From Paragorgia papillata (lineage: Eukaryota > Cnidaria > Anthozoa > Scleralcyonacea > Coralliidae): 64,000 nt of DNA. Shown piece by piece: positions 42,130 through 51,430 of the stretch. The notes beneath the pieces were generated by a model. The model saw only the letters and a program-made list of their open reading frames with translations, did not search any database and was not told where the DNA came from. The position numbers and the translations under genes were made by a program. Where the stretch lies: positions 8,657,001 to 8,721,000 of the forward strand of contig JAWNZC010000322.1 of NCBI GenBank assembly GCA_035771165.1, written 5' to 3'. Position 1 is the stretch's first letter. Every line of letters starts with the position of its first letter.

Positions 42130-42948
42130 TCTGGGCTGGTACACGTAGTGGGTGTCTGTCGGAAATATCCCGGATCTTACTCGGATTTCGTCGGGACATG
42201 TCGGCGTGAGGTCGACAAACAGGTAGGAATACGGCTCTTTAGTTGCCATCTGGTAGGCTTGCTGGAAAAATTTTGTGTTACTAGGATACAATTGTTTGGC
42301 CAGATGAATAATTTGACTGGCATCGCGAACGTTTTTGGTTAGAACGAGATAACTAGCGTTAAGGGAGATGGTTCGGTGATCTTTGCTTTGGTGAAACAAA
42401 TTTTGCACGATATAAATTACACTGAGATTCCCATGGTGGGATTTCTTAGTAAATAATTTCGCGATAATAGTATCTTTCTCTCCCATCATGTCATCAATGA
42501 TGTACAAATTTCTTGTTTTGGGGTTAATGCTATCCAACATCGATTGGGGCAAACCTTGGATAAACTGAATCCCTGGAATTAGTGATTCTATTTCAGCAAA
42601 TGTATCTTGATACTCGGAATAAAAATACACGATGTTTTCCGGAGGTGGGTCGATCATGATCTTAGCATAAACCAATAACTGTTTGACAAAAGTTGTTTTC
42701 CCACTTTTGGTGCCTCCAGAGACCAAGAGTCCAAACGGATGTGTAAGTTGTATCGAGTACGTTTTTTGACTCTCAGGGGTGAATGTAGTTGTCATAGCAG
42801 TAAATGGGGCAGATGTTGTTACCCTATCACTGATGGACCTTTTCTGATGAAAAGATCTCATATGGCGTAGACGATTACTTGATGTAGCGAATGATTTTTC
42901 GCAGACTTCACAAACGTAAGACATGTTCACCCAGTGACTGTCAATCAT
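42124..42948 (-). CDS. ATP: Packaging ATPase (FtsK/HerA type) with N-terminal C2H2 zinc finger
   Basis: 274 residues. A C2H2 finger (C13, C16, H29, H34; YVCEVCEKSF) is followed by the ATPase: Walker A SGGTKSGKTT at 77-86 and Walker B NLYIIDDMMGE at 147-157, plus the sensor-like VIYIVQNLFHQ. These enzymes pump the genome into preformed capsids in the PRD1/adenovirus/NCLDV lineage. M9 is an alternative start. First gene of a minus-strand run of three. Confidence 0.93.
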   Translation of the reverse strand: MIDSHWVNMSYVCEVCEKSFATSSNRLRHMRSFHQKRSISDRVTTSAPFTAMTTTFTPESQKTYSIQLTHPFGLLVSGGTKSGKTTFVKQLLVYAKIMIDPPPENIVYFYSEYQDTFAEIESLIPGIQFIQGLPQSMLDSINPKTRNLYIIDDMMGEKDTIIAKLFTKKSHHGNLSVIYIVQNLFHQSKDHRTISLNASYLVLTKNVRDASQIIHLAKQLYPSNTKFFQQAYQMATKEPYSYLFVDLTPTCPDEIRVRSGIFPTDTHYVYQPRV

Positions 42949-42999
42949 AAACTGATGTCACTCTCTCACGCAACTGTTTTTTATTAGATTAAATCACTA

Positions 43000-43215
43000 A
43001 ATCCTAAGATTAAATCACTAAATCCTAAGATTGAATCATTGAATCCTAAGATTGAATCATTGAATCCTAAGATTGAATCATTGAATCCTAAGATTGAATC
43101 ATTGAATCCTAAGATTGAATCATTGAATCCTAAGATTGAATCATTGAATCCTATGATTCAATCATTGAATCCTAAGATTGAATCATTGAATCCTAAGATT
43201 GAATCATTGAATCTC
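43000..43215. repeat. 21 bp minisatellite in the Polinton
   Basis: About ten units of AATCCTAAGATTGAATCATTG with a few variants (first units have AAATCACTA). The unit is internally near-palindromic (GATTCAATGATTCAAT). It lies 50 bp upstream of the ATPase ATG. The NPKIESL frame on the plus strand follows from 21 being divisible by 3. Confidence 0.9.
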
Positions 43216-43363
43216 ACCTCCTACCCCTCACACCAGAATAACACGAATCAATAGTGTTTATAAAAAATGTATAATTTCAGTTTCCTATTTACAAACATAC
43301 ACAAAGTTAAAAATATTAATTATCAGTACACAAAATTAAAATCTCTAAATTATTTACAATTAT

Positions 43364-43450
43364 TTACAGATGATAGTCAGCTAAATCCTTCGCTAATCTT
43401 AACAAACCCTGTTTACCACATATAGGACAGTCTTTACGTTTCCGAGGCAT
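43364..43450 (-). CDS. 28-residue CPxC micro-ORF
   Basis: Reads MPRKRKDCPICGKQGLLRLA and ends DLADYHL. A CPxC knuckle and a late His resemble one zinc finger with one His missing (Asp in its place). Similar openings begin longer Polinton proteins, from memory. It may be a vestige. It is next to the ATPase fragment at 43,470. Confidence 0.3.
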   Translation of the reverse strand: MPRKRKDCPICGKQGLLRLAKDLADYHL

Positions 43451-43469
43451 GATGTCAAATGAATGGTTT

Positions 43470-43697
43470 TTAAATTTTACTCAAAACTAAATATGTTTTA
43501 ATAATGTCCCGGGGAGGGCTAACGCATGGATGGCCATGAAACATTTCAGCAAAATGTATTTTAACATTTCTATGGGTTGCAGGTTCTTTCATTACTTGAG
43601 CGTTTTCAAATAATTGTTTTACGAATATTGTTTTCGCTGTAATGATGCCGCCATATATAAGAGTCCGAAAACGATGTGCTAATTGCAATTTGTGCAT
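43470..43697 (-). pseudogene. Degenerate second copy of the ATPase N-terminal region
   Basis: The 75-residue frame HKLQLAHRFRTLIYGGIITA then KTIFVKQLFENAQVM parallels the intact ATPase from its IQLTHPFGLLVSGG onward (residues 66-120), but Walker A has lost its GKS/T Lys-Ser context and the frame ends before Walker B. The zinc finger is absent. It is a fossil duplicate or a piece of a related Polinton, in the same orientation as the intact gene. Confidence 0.65.
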
Positions 43698-43863
43698 TGT
43701 TTAACTGAACAAATTATTCTTGTGCACCGCTAATTGAGCCATTTTTGGCCCGTTTCGGTAAAACAAGACCAGAGTCCCCTCCCACCCTTCAGCCCTTCGG
43801 CTTTCTCTAATTTCAGATTATTATATTAGTTATCGCTGTAATCCTACCAGGTTAAATAAACAG

Positions 43864-43965
43864 CGTGAGTCACGCGTACGGCTGAAACTTTAAAATTGGC
43901 GCGCTTTTTTTTGACAAAATGGACCAATCAGACACCTAACTCTTAATCGCGGGAATGTATAAAAG
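43864..43965 (+). promoter_or_regulatory. Internal promoter resembling the TIR promoter
   Basis: GCGTGAGTCACGC (43,863-43,875), TTGGCGCGC (E2F-like, near 43,896), CCAATCA at 43,924 and TATAAAAG at 43,958, 35 nt before the ATG at 44,000. The order TGAGTCA, CCAAT, TATA matches both TIRs. Confidence 0.65.
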
Positions 43966-43999
43966 TTAGAGCTCGATTAGTGTTTATAATAAAATAGTT

Positions 44000-44470
44000 A
44001 TGGAGGATCGCAAAAAGGCATTATCGAGGGAGAGAAGCAGAGTCTATAGGAAGAAAAACCTGAAAGCAAAAATTGATTTGAAGAAGGTAATGGATTACCT
44101 ATCAACAAATGCTAAGGAGCATTGGTTGGCGGTTCAACCCTTGTTGCATGATACAGAGCAACCGACACAGCAAGGACCAGAGCAAGGACCAGAGCAAGGA
44201 CCAGAGCAAGGACCAGAGCAAGGACCACCGCAACAACCACCGCAGCAACCGACACAGCAAGGACCACCGCAACAACCATCGCAACAACCGACTCAGCAAG
44301 GACCACCGCAACAACCACCGCAACAACCGACACAGCCACCGCACCAACAAATACAGCAACCTGCACTATCCCTACTACAACAACTACAAGAGAGTCAAGA
44401 ACAACAGCTGGCACAGCAAGTAAATGACATTCTCGAAGCAATAGACATGGAACTGTTCGTTTATAATTAA
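44000..44470 (+). CDS. Basic, Gln/Pro-rich repeat protein, possible regulator
   Basis: 156 residues. The first 40 are strongly basic (LSRERSRVYRKKNLKAKI), reminiscent of a bZIP basic region but without a following leucine zipper. Residues 53-120 are QGPEQGPE and QQPPQQPTQQGPP repeats, then a Gln/Leu-rich helix (LLQQLQESQEQQLAQQ) and an acidic end (EAIDMELFVYN). A basic N-terminus plus Q/P-rich region suggests a DNA-binding activator. Its own promoter shares sites with the TIRs, so it may be an early regulator. Not a known Polinton core gene. Confidence 0.5.
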   Translation: MEDRKKALSRERSRVYRKKNLKAKIDLKKVMDYLSTNAKEHWLAVQPLLHDTEQPTQQGPEQGPEQGPEQGPEQGPPQQPPQQPTQQGPPQQPSQQPTQQGPPQQPPQQPTQPPHQQIQQPALSLLQQLQESQEQQLAQQVNDILEAIDMELFVYN

Positions 44471-44550
44471 CTTATTTTATATTTCATTGAACATTAATTT
44501 TATATTTACATTTATTTACAATTATTTACAGAACCCATGCATGTGTTAAA

Positions 44551-45248
44551 TTAGTAACCGTACGGAACAGTGTTGAAATTATCTATAATTACCCGTTTAT
44601 TATACACTATTCTATAATCCTTGTGTTGTTGTTTTGTGATAACCTGCTTCGTGCGAGTGTCCCTAGTAATTTTGAACGGTATATCTACAGCAACTTTCGG
44701 TGGACCTGTGCTTTCCATATCACACAGGATATTAAGATACACGAGATCACACATAACATTAAAATTAATTTTCTCCAATGTTTGGAAATTTAAAGTTATA
44801 CCTCGTATCTTACAACACGTTTTACCATTGTTCATTTCATACGCGTAATTCTTAGGACCCCCAGAAACGAAAGTCGTGATATGACCACCATCTAGCTCGT
44901 CCGTCAATTCGCCCAAATAAACGCCGGTCTCCGGTTCTGGCTCTCCTGGTTTACTCACGTAAATCACTGAATCCGTGTCGTAATATAGCACTCTTTCTCC
45001 CAGTTGTTCCAACGTATTGTAAAGCTTTAGCCGAGCGTGAGCAGTTGTGAACGCAGCAATCACCACATTGGTCTTGGCATTCGGTTGGATGAAGTTGCCT
45101 TTGTACTCATATCGTAGCTCTACCACGTCGTCACTCACAAACGAGGCGTCCGTCACCTCAATCTCATCGGATGTCAACATGTCGAAATACACTTGCGGAT
45201 CTGTAATAAGTTTTACTTGGGTCATGTTGGTTCTCTGCGCAAATTTTC
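44551..45248 (-). CDS. POLB: Polinton DNA polymerase B, exon 2 (C-terminal)
   Basis: Continues the polymerase after a 102 bp intron: the exon begins within the motif B block (KFAQRTNMTQV), then carries motif C YYDTDSVIY (metal-binding Asp pair) and ends with a Lys-rich thumb (RTKQVITKQQHKDYRIVYNK). The stop at 44,551 faces the plus-strand Q/P-rich gene 80 bp away, with AATAAA on the minus strand at 44,511-44,516. Confidence 0.9.
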
Positions 45249-45350
45249 CTGCAAACAAACAAAAAAAAAAGATAACCGTATCAATATTCTGTTCAATTTA
45301 ACTTACTTCCCCCATTTTTACCACTAAGTTTTTTGCAGTATTACACTTAC
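45249..45350 (-). other. Spliceosomal intron in PolB
   Basis: 102 bp with donor GTAAGT at 45,350, a T10 run and acceptor TTTGTTTGCAG ending at 45,249. It interrupts the motif B codon after LNSFWG, and removal makes the polymerase frame continuous. It contains an in-frame stop, so unspliced RNA yields a polymerase without motif C. Confidence 0.9.
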
Positions 45351-48300
45351 CCCAGAACGAGTTTAACATCAACTTCGCCAGTGCACGTAGGCCAGGGTTT
45401 TTCTCGATCTTGTTCCGATCCATCAGGATGCCTTCGCGTTGATAGTACTCGTCGATATACTGCTGCTTTTTCTCATCGGTGTCGCAACCCTCGGGGAAAC
45501 CACTGGATTCTTGCTTAATCTTCAGGAATGTATCGATGTACTCGCTGAAGAGCTCGTTGCTCTGTCTAGGGAAATGCCATACTTCGTGAACGTTAACCAA
45601 ACGATAACCCTTCTCCAACGCTTTCTCTAATTCAATGGTGACCCAAGTACCCTGAATTGCACGCTCCTGGTCTGTATGATTGCATGGCTCTTGGTTCAAT
45701 CCGTCAGCACAAGTTTGGCACAGCGGGAACATAAGCTTTCCGTGAGCACGATACGGTAGAACCGGATGGTAAAGACCACGTGGGGGGAGAACGGTACATT
45801 TAACCAAACCGAAATACTCTGTGATATCGCCAAAGTTCTCGGTGATAATCTCAGGATGGCCCACTGGATATGAACAGTACTTATTCGTCCAGGGATACAA
45901 ACTTGTAAAGTCCACATAATGAATTTGCTCGTCTTGCTGGCATTGATGAAACAACTTCGCCGCGTTCGTCCGCCCCCCGTACAGTCCGTGTCTGGGTTCG
46001 AGAGGCTCAGAAATTTCAAAATTATCGAAATACGTTTTCATGTCCGAGTTTGCTTCGAGTTGACGTTTCAAGTCGCACTCCCACATCTCAATCACGTTGT
46101 AACCTTGACGTTTTAGAAAACGCGTTTTCTCGAGCGTGCGCTGATGTAAATCTTGCATGGTTTGCTGACTGACCGGGTTAACGGTGTCTCGTGCGTAACA
46201 AGAGACGCAACCGTGCCAGAAACACCCATGGAGCTCGTAGACGGTGTTTGACTCTGCATGATACCCATCAACACGGTACTGTCCGATACGTTGCTCGCCA
46301 AAATTGCGAGAGTGCCGAATAGAAATATCGTTGCATTGCGCGGTATACGCTAACCATTTTAGGGCAATAACCGATTGCTTATCATGAGGTCTATAACCAT
46401 GCGGTGGAATAACGGCAATTGTTTTTTCACGAAGAAAGTTCTTTCGAAAGACTAAGTTGCATGCCGAGGCAATTGTGAGACAATCTTTAAACGGGTCGAT
46501 ATCAGTAACAGAACGAAACAGTTCGCGAAATTCTAGGCAACAACGTCGAAGGATGTCGACGTCCGATCGGCAATAATTCAGAATTTCTTCTTGAAAGTCG
46601 AAAACGTAGTTATTGGCTCTCTGATTATTATACCACTGGTAAAACTTGTCACGATCATCAGCAGGCATTCCGTCTGGATCATAGAAGCTTGCGTCGGGTA
46701 TAGGACCTTGGTAGTTTTGGTTGGTTTCGGTGTTGAAGTGATGTGGGAAATAGCCCTTGGCAAGTTCGTTCAGACCAAACGTTTTCGGAAAGCTCGCGAG
46801 CTTCATTGGGATAAAGCATAGCGAATCCATAAACTTAATGTCTAATTCTGGAACGTTTAGTGTTAATATCTTTGCACCGTTCATAATAACTTCCGGTACC
46901 AAACCATTCTTATGGAGATATTGTAGGATGAAATACCCGTCATATCCCTGGAAATTATGAGCCATCACTAGACTGTTCGAATTGTGGTCTTGAAATAACC
47001 ATTCACAAAATTCGTCCCGTGTATTTGCACCGCTAAACACCCACTCTTGACCGCTTTCGTCGTGAACAACGCATAAATTCGGTACGTGTTCGCCGCCTTC
47101 TTGCACGCATTCAAAATCGAAGAAAAATAATTGATTGTAACCTCCCTCGCCCCCGTCGTCTTCATTCTCATCTCCCCCAACTTCCGCCTCATCATCTGCT
47201 AAATCATTCGTGTCCGATTCCGCTTCGCGAGTGGTTTTTCTTTTCTTTGCCGGTTGAATATAGCACTGGTGGTCTTCAGGGACCACATACTCTTGACAAA
47301 CTGTACACCGAACAAGACCGCAGTGATGTCTCTGAGGGTGTTGATTAGCTCGTTTCACCACCTGTTTGCAGTGTTGACATTTCACAACGGATGCACAAAT
47401 TGAACGCTTTTCGCCCACGGCTTCTTTGTGCCTGTCGAAACACTCTTGGCTCTTGAAAAACCGGCCGCAATCGTTGCAAAATACCCAGCTTGTAATCGGA
47501 CAGTTTTGCGTGTAGCATAACTTGCACGTATCGCCGCAGAGGTGGTCTTCCACTTTATCATAACCTTTCTTACAGACGTGGCAGTACTTCTTACGAGCAA
47601 GAAAAGCTGGCATGCTTGTAATTACATCATAATGGTTATCGTGGGCGTAAAGATAAATACGCTTCGACGCCTCAGGACCCGAGTAAATAAGAGCATTCAG
47701 ATGTTCTTTCGAGACAATGTTTATCTGGTAATCAGTCAAATAGACTTGAAACTTTTTCACTTCTTCGATACCGCACTGTCCGAATGGTACGCCAGAATTT
47801 TCATGCAATTCGTGAGCAAGGTCACCTTGCAATGGCCTTCGATAATCTTTAATGTAAGAGTACCGTTCATCGTTGTCGACTTTGGCTTTGGCTAGAACGA
47901 TGGCCCGGCTAAGACAGAGATCATCTTTGTTCTGAATACGGACGATGGCTCTTTTGTTAGTAAGATACTTATCGAGGTTAGCAATCTTTCGCTTTCTTCC
48001 CGTTCCACCGTGTGGCATCTCGACATGGATTATATTGACGGTAATCGAATCATCTAACTTAAACGAATCGTTCGACTGAATTACTCTTTCGATTTCGGCT
48101 AAGATTCTCTCGACGGTTAATCTTTCACGAGGCATAAATGCTAATGAAATGGGATATTCGAGTTGGGGAGAATGCATAATAAACCTAACTTGATCATACA
48201 TAGCAATACCATCGGTTACGCGATCGAGTAGGCTTTCAAATACATGATGTAATTGCCTCAGGACATCAGGCAAACCTTGGACTTGTAAATCGCCAAACTG

Positions 48301-48882
48301 AACACGATAATCAAGACCCGTGGTCTTAAACTTTTTCACGCGTACTTGCTTAACAGATTTTATCGTAAATAACGGAACAGTTTTAGATTTCTTACTTGGT
48401 ATTGATTCAGTGCTTGGTTTGGCGGCTCGTTTTCGGCTTCCTTCTCCGTTCTGGATAGATACCTCGGGTATCGACGGTTCACCAGAGACATCAGAAATAT
48501 CCTCTAGTTCGGCCATAAATGAATCGTCGTTCCAATCCATTCTGAAGGATTCGTGTTGCTCGTTCGACCAACCATCCATTAACGAGGGTATCGCCGGTTT
48601 GGGGGCCTGACCGCCGGGGATATCGTTCATCTCGGCCATAAACGAATCATCGTTCCAATCTCGCTTGAAGGATTCGCGTTGCTCGTCCGACCAACCATCC
48701 ATTAACACCGTAGAAATCCCACAACGTTCGTTCTCCAAATCACGCTCCGAGGCATTCGACAATATAATGATACGTTGAAACAAGGCTGCTTCCTTATGCC
48801 TCTCCTCGAAATCAAGGAGCCATTCCAGCGCCTCAATTTCCTCGACGGTTGTACAACCTTTGATTACATCGATAAGATCCAT
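45351..48882 (-). CDS. POLB: Polinton protein-primed DNA polymerase B, exon 1
   Basis: Starts at the ATG at 48,882 (an upstream TTG is ignored); with exon 2 it gives about 1,409 residues. In order: two tandem copies of an LMDGWSxEQxESF motif (residues about 60-130), an N-terminal region typical of metazoan Polintons, a Cys/His cluster (about 430-547), the 3'-5' exonuclease (FFFDFECVQE near 587, MAHNFQGYDGYF, YCRSDVDIL), a Vsr-like nuclease segment (about 845-960, HGCFWHGC), motif A YVDFTSLYPW near 994 and the start of motif B (LNSFWG). It replicates the element from a protein primer at the TIRs. Transcription likely starts in the right TIR. Confidence 0.95.
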
Positions 48883-49093
48883 TGCTGTCAATGAAACAAA
48901 ACGTATATTAAACTCTGATAAAATACACAGTTAACGTCGTCAGGCAATATAAAACGAATAAGTGCAAAACATCTTACCTTATAAAATCAGACAAAAATAT
49001 CTTCGAAAATATCTCCCAAGAAAACGCTATATCGCAGTAAACTCCACAAGTAAAACACTTTAGGAAAAGTAGCAACTATACGAAATCACCGAT

Positions 49094-49244
49094 CTTATAT
49101 AGCTTCATGTATACTATAATTATTCCAATCTTGCCCAATCATGTCACAGGCGTGAGTCATGCGTGAGTCACGGTGCGTGAGTCACGCTGAATATTAATGA
49201 GGCGGCATCCCTTTGGACACTATATGGGGGGGGGGTTATCTACT
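49094..49244 (-). repeat. Polinton right terminal inverted repeat and PolB promoter
   Basis: 151 bp, the complement of 35,212-35,365 except for 10 instead of 13 C. TGAGTCA at 49,153, 49,164 and 49,178, CCAATCA at 49,135 and TATA at 49,094-49,101 point toward PolB with a leader of about 210 nt. Confidence 0.97.
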
Positions 49245-49250
49245 CAGGCC
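49245..49250. repeat. Polinton target-site duplication, right copy (CAGGCC)
   Basis: Matches 35,206-35,211. Confidence 0.95.
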
Positions 49251-49305
49251 GGTCCGCTCTTAAGGCCTCTACCTGCGCTTGTAGAGCTTTAAGTTGCTCC
49301 AGGAT
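49251..49305 (-). CDS. DIRS gag exon 2, 5' part (coiled coil)
   Basis: After the acceptor TTTCCCCTCCAG the exon reads ILEQLKALQAQVEALRAD, a heptad-patterned helix usual near the N-terminus of Gag. It is cut by the Polinton; the codon split at 49,251 continues at 35,211. Confidence 0.7.
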
Positions 49306-51206
49306 CTGGAGGGGAAAGAAAACAGAAAATCAGGCAATGAACAAACAAAACTCAAAATGGGCATCGCGATCCTGAGTTCACGCTCTATGAACATTGATAT
49401 CGCGGTCAATCCGAATCGAAACCCGCCAAGCAAAGAATTGAAATAAACAAAGAATAACCACGAATCAAACAAATGCAACTGACCGGTTTGCCCAAACGCT
49501 AAAATTTAAAATATGAAAGAGTTCTAATTGTGTAGCAACGTTATCGGCAGCTTGTCTTTTATATTACCCGGGTATCGTTGCACACCCCCTATCAATTGTA
49601 CAAATCATGTTGCCCACAGTCAAAGTGACTGCCCAGATATACAATTTCGAAATGGAAATTGGCGTTAACCATACTAAGGGAAACTACTGTAGACCCTTGG
49701 AACGTTGACCGGGAAAACAGTTGCAAATTATTCTCAAGCATGACGCCGGCCGACAATTATATGCGTACACAATGGGAATTGTCCATACATTAAGTCGACC
49801 ATGCACTAAGCAACACATATAGATTATTGTGTGACACCAATGTAAGAAAGGCCCCAACCAAAACGCTAGACGTTTCCATACACAATTGAAAAACGGCCGT
49901 AAGCAAAGCATACAAGCCTCACTATTCAACTTCGAATATTGAAAACAATTAAAAATGCATGGCCACCACCAATGCAAAATAATTGCGCTTACTGTACAAC
50001 TTTATTCACAACGATTGAATACAACGCATGCAATTAACATAAAACCAGTCGTAAACAAAACATACAGTCAACAATCACGGAACATAAACCAGTTCTATAC
50101 GCTAAGGCCGGGCAAAATACGTTGAAAATTCGCGCCCAGGTAGACAAATACGTGGTTTGTGAACGGTGAGTTGGCTAGTTTAAACCCAAAGTCAAACTGC
50201 CGAAGTCTAGACTGTAGAGAAGGAATTAACACTGTAGAAGCAAGACTTCACGCCTAATTAAACCCGTGGCGTGGAATTCCAGTATTCAAACACGCGGGAC
50301 GCTGGGCCTCGATTAACCCACACGATAACGGCTAAAAATACAAACACAATAGCCGTGAATCAGAACTTTAAACCCCGTGAAAGGTGCACCACAACCCAAC
50401 GTTAGGCTGCCGGAATTTTGCCACTCAAACATGCGCTTGAAAACCGGCACCGACCCAAAGGAAACAACTGTCGAGAGTACTGTTTCAAAGGGCCTCAACC
50501 CAAGCCATACGTTAGACGTTTGGCCCAGCCGTTCCAACACACCTGAAGATTGGCCCCCAACCAATATAGTAATCTCTAGGAAGTCATCCCCGTCTGGGGC
50601 CTCAACCCACACGGTAGGCCAGTGAATTCTAACCGTAGAAAACACACTTGAAAATTGGCCCCGATCCAACGATAACACCTGTGAAATAATCGCAGACTCA
50701 AACCCCAAGCGCACTTGGGCCGCGACCCATACGTGACGCCGGAAGCGCTTAGCCGTTCAACACATTTGAATAGTGACCCCAATCACTTTACTTTAATAAC
50801 GCCGAGTTGCGAATCACCGATCTTGATAGAATTAAACGGCCTCAACCATTGTCAGGATAGAATCAATTGAAAATATCCTCAAGGAAATAGCTCCAAAACG
50901 CCGAAGCGAAACTAGAGCAAATCACAATCATCTAGGTATTATCAAACAAGATTACGCAACAGAACCGCGAGAGCGAATGTAGGTGACGATACGCTCGGTC
51001 GCCCATGTGCACTTAGTGAAATAAGGCCAAACGAAGAGACGGCATGTTTACTCGCCTAACACGGCCCTTAACTATACGCTAGCCGCTATTCCCGATAAGG
51101 AGAACTACGATGAGCGACTATCAGCAGCAAAGCTGAACTAGGGTTCCAAACCGGGACAAAACCGGCCAAATCGGCTTAAAACACTGGAATTATAACAAAA
51201 ACATAC
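49306..51206 (-). other. Gag intron of the DIRS-like element with degenerate repeats
   Basis: Bounded by donor GTATGT (51,206) and acceptor CCCCTCCAG (49,306), phase 0. From about 49,650 to 50,800 it holds poorly conserved units of roughly 100-120 bp with words such as CCCATACGTTAGACG, CACACTTGAAAATTGGCCCC and CCGATCCAAC. No protein-coding frame is convincing. Confidence 0.55.
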
Positions 51207-51380
51207 CTCAATAGGTTGGGCCGGAATAGGTGGGTGCTCATTAGCGTCGGCCTGCTCGGCGTTGCCTTCTTGAAGCACTTGGTCATTCGGAGGTTGTTGC
51301 TCATTCTGGTTTATCACCACTGGATTTGGATTTTCAACTTGCGGTGGCAAGATGATGGGAACATCAACAGGTTCGGCCAT
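51207..51380 (-). CDS. DIRS gag exon 1
   Basis: From ATG to donor GAG|GTATGT; 58 codons beginning MAEPVDVPIILPPQ, rich in Pro, Asn, Gln and Glu, without a fold. It joins exon 2 in phase 0. It probably represents the N-terminal end of Gag; expression of the intact element would need splicing. Confidence 0.6.
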
Positions 51381-51430
51381 ACCGGAGTTACCTCTAGCGT
51401 CTCGTTTAACAAACTGACCCTAATCTATTG

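Larger units (their letters stand above)
35212..49244. mobile_element. Complete Polinton (Maverick) DNA transposon/virus-like element
   Basis: 14,033 bp with terminal inverted repeats starting AGTAGATAA, a 6 bp target duplication and the hallmark gene set: protein-primed PolB, retroviral-type chromodomain integrase, packaging ATPase, adenain-like protease, double-jelly-roll major capsid and penton-like minor capsid. All hallmark ORFs are open and the TIRs are identical apart from poly-C length, so the insertion is young or was recently homogenised. Extra genes are a GRF zinc-finger protein, a Bcl-2-like ORF, a Q/P-rich basic protein and small ORFs. It sits in the gag exon of a DIRS-like element inside a host intron. 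The virion genes suggest it could form particles; that is inference. Confidence 0.97.
30541..51430 (-). mobile_element. DIRS-like tyrosine-recombinase retrotransposon, split by a Polinton
   Basis: The minus-strand order is Gag (51,380 to 34,778, spliced), reverse transcriptase/RNase H with DIRS-type C-terminal domain (34,190 to 32,040), then tyrosine recombinase (about 32,009 to 30,787). This order, a YIDD reverse transcriptase and the absence of a DDE integrase define the DIRS group. Gag carries the Polinton insertion but is otherwise open. RT and recombinase have frameshifts and deletions, so the copy is dead. The outer limits are approximate because I could not identify terminal repeats. 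Confidence 0.75.

Noticed and set aside
43039..43254. NPKIESL heptad-repeat protein
   Set aside because: 21 bp minisatellite is divisible by 3, so the frame stays open by chance; no promoter or conserved end.
44102..44441. Antisense Leu/Arg- and Val/Ala-rich ORFs
   Set aside because: Shadows of the Q/P repeats of the gene at 44,000.
50313..50714. 133-residue ORF in the gag intron
   Set aside because: Lies in degenerate repeats, antisense frames also open, no domain seen.
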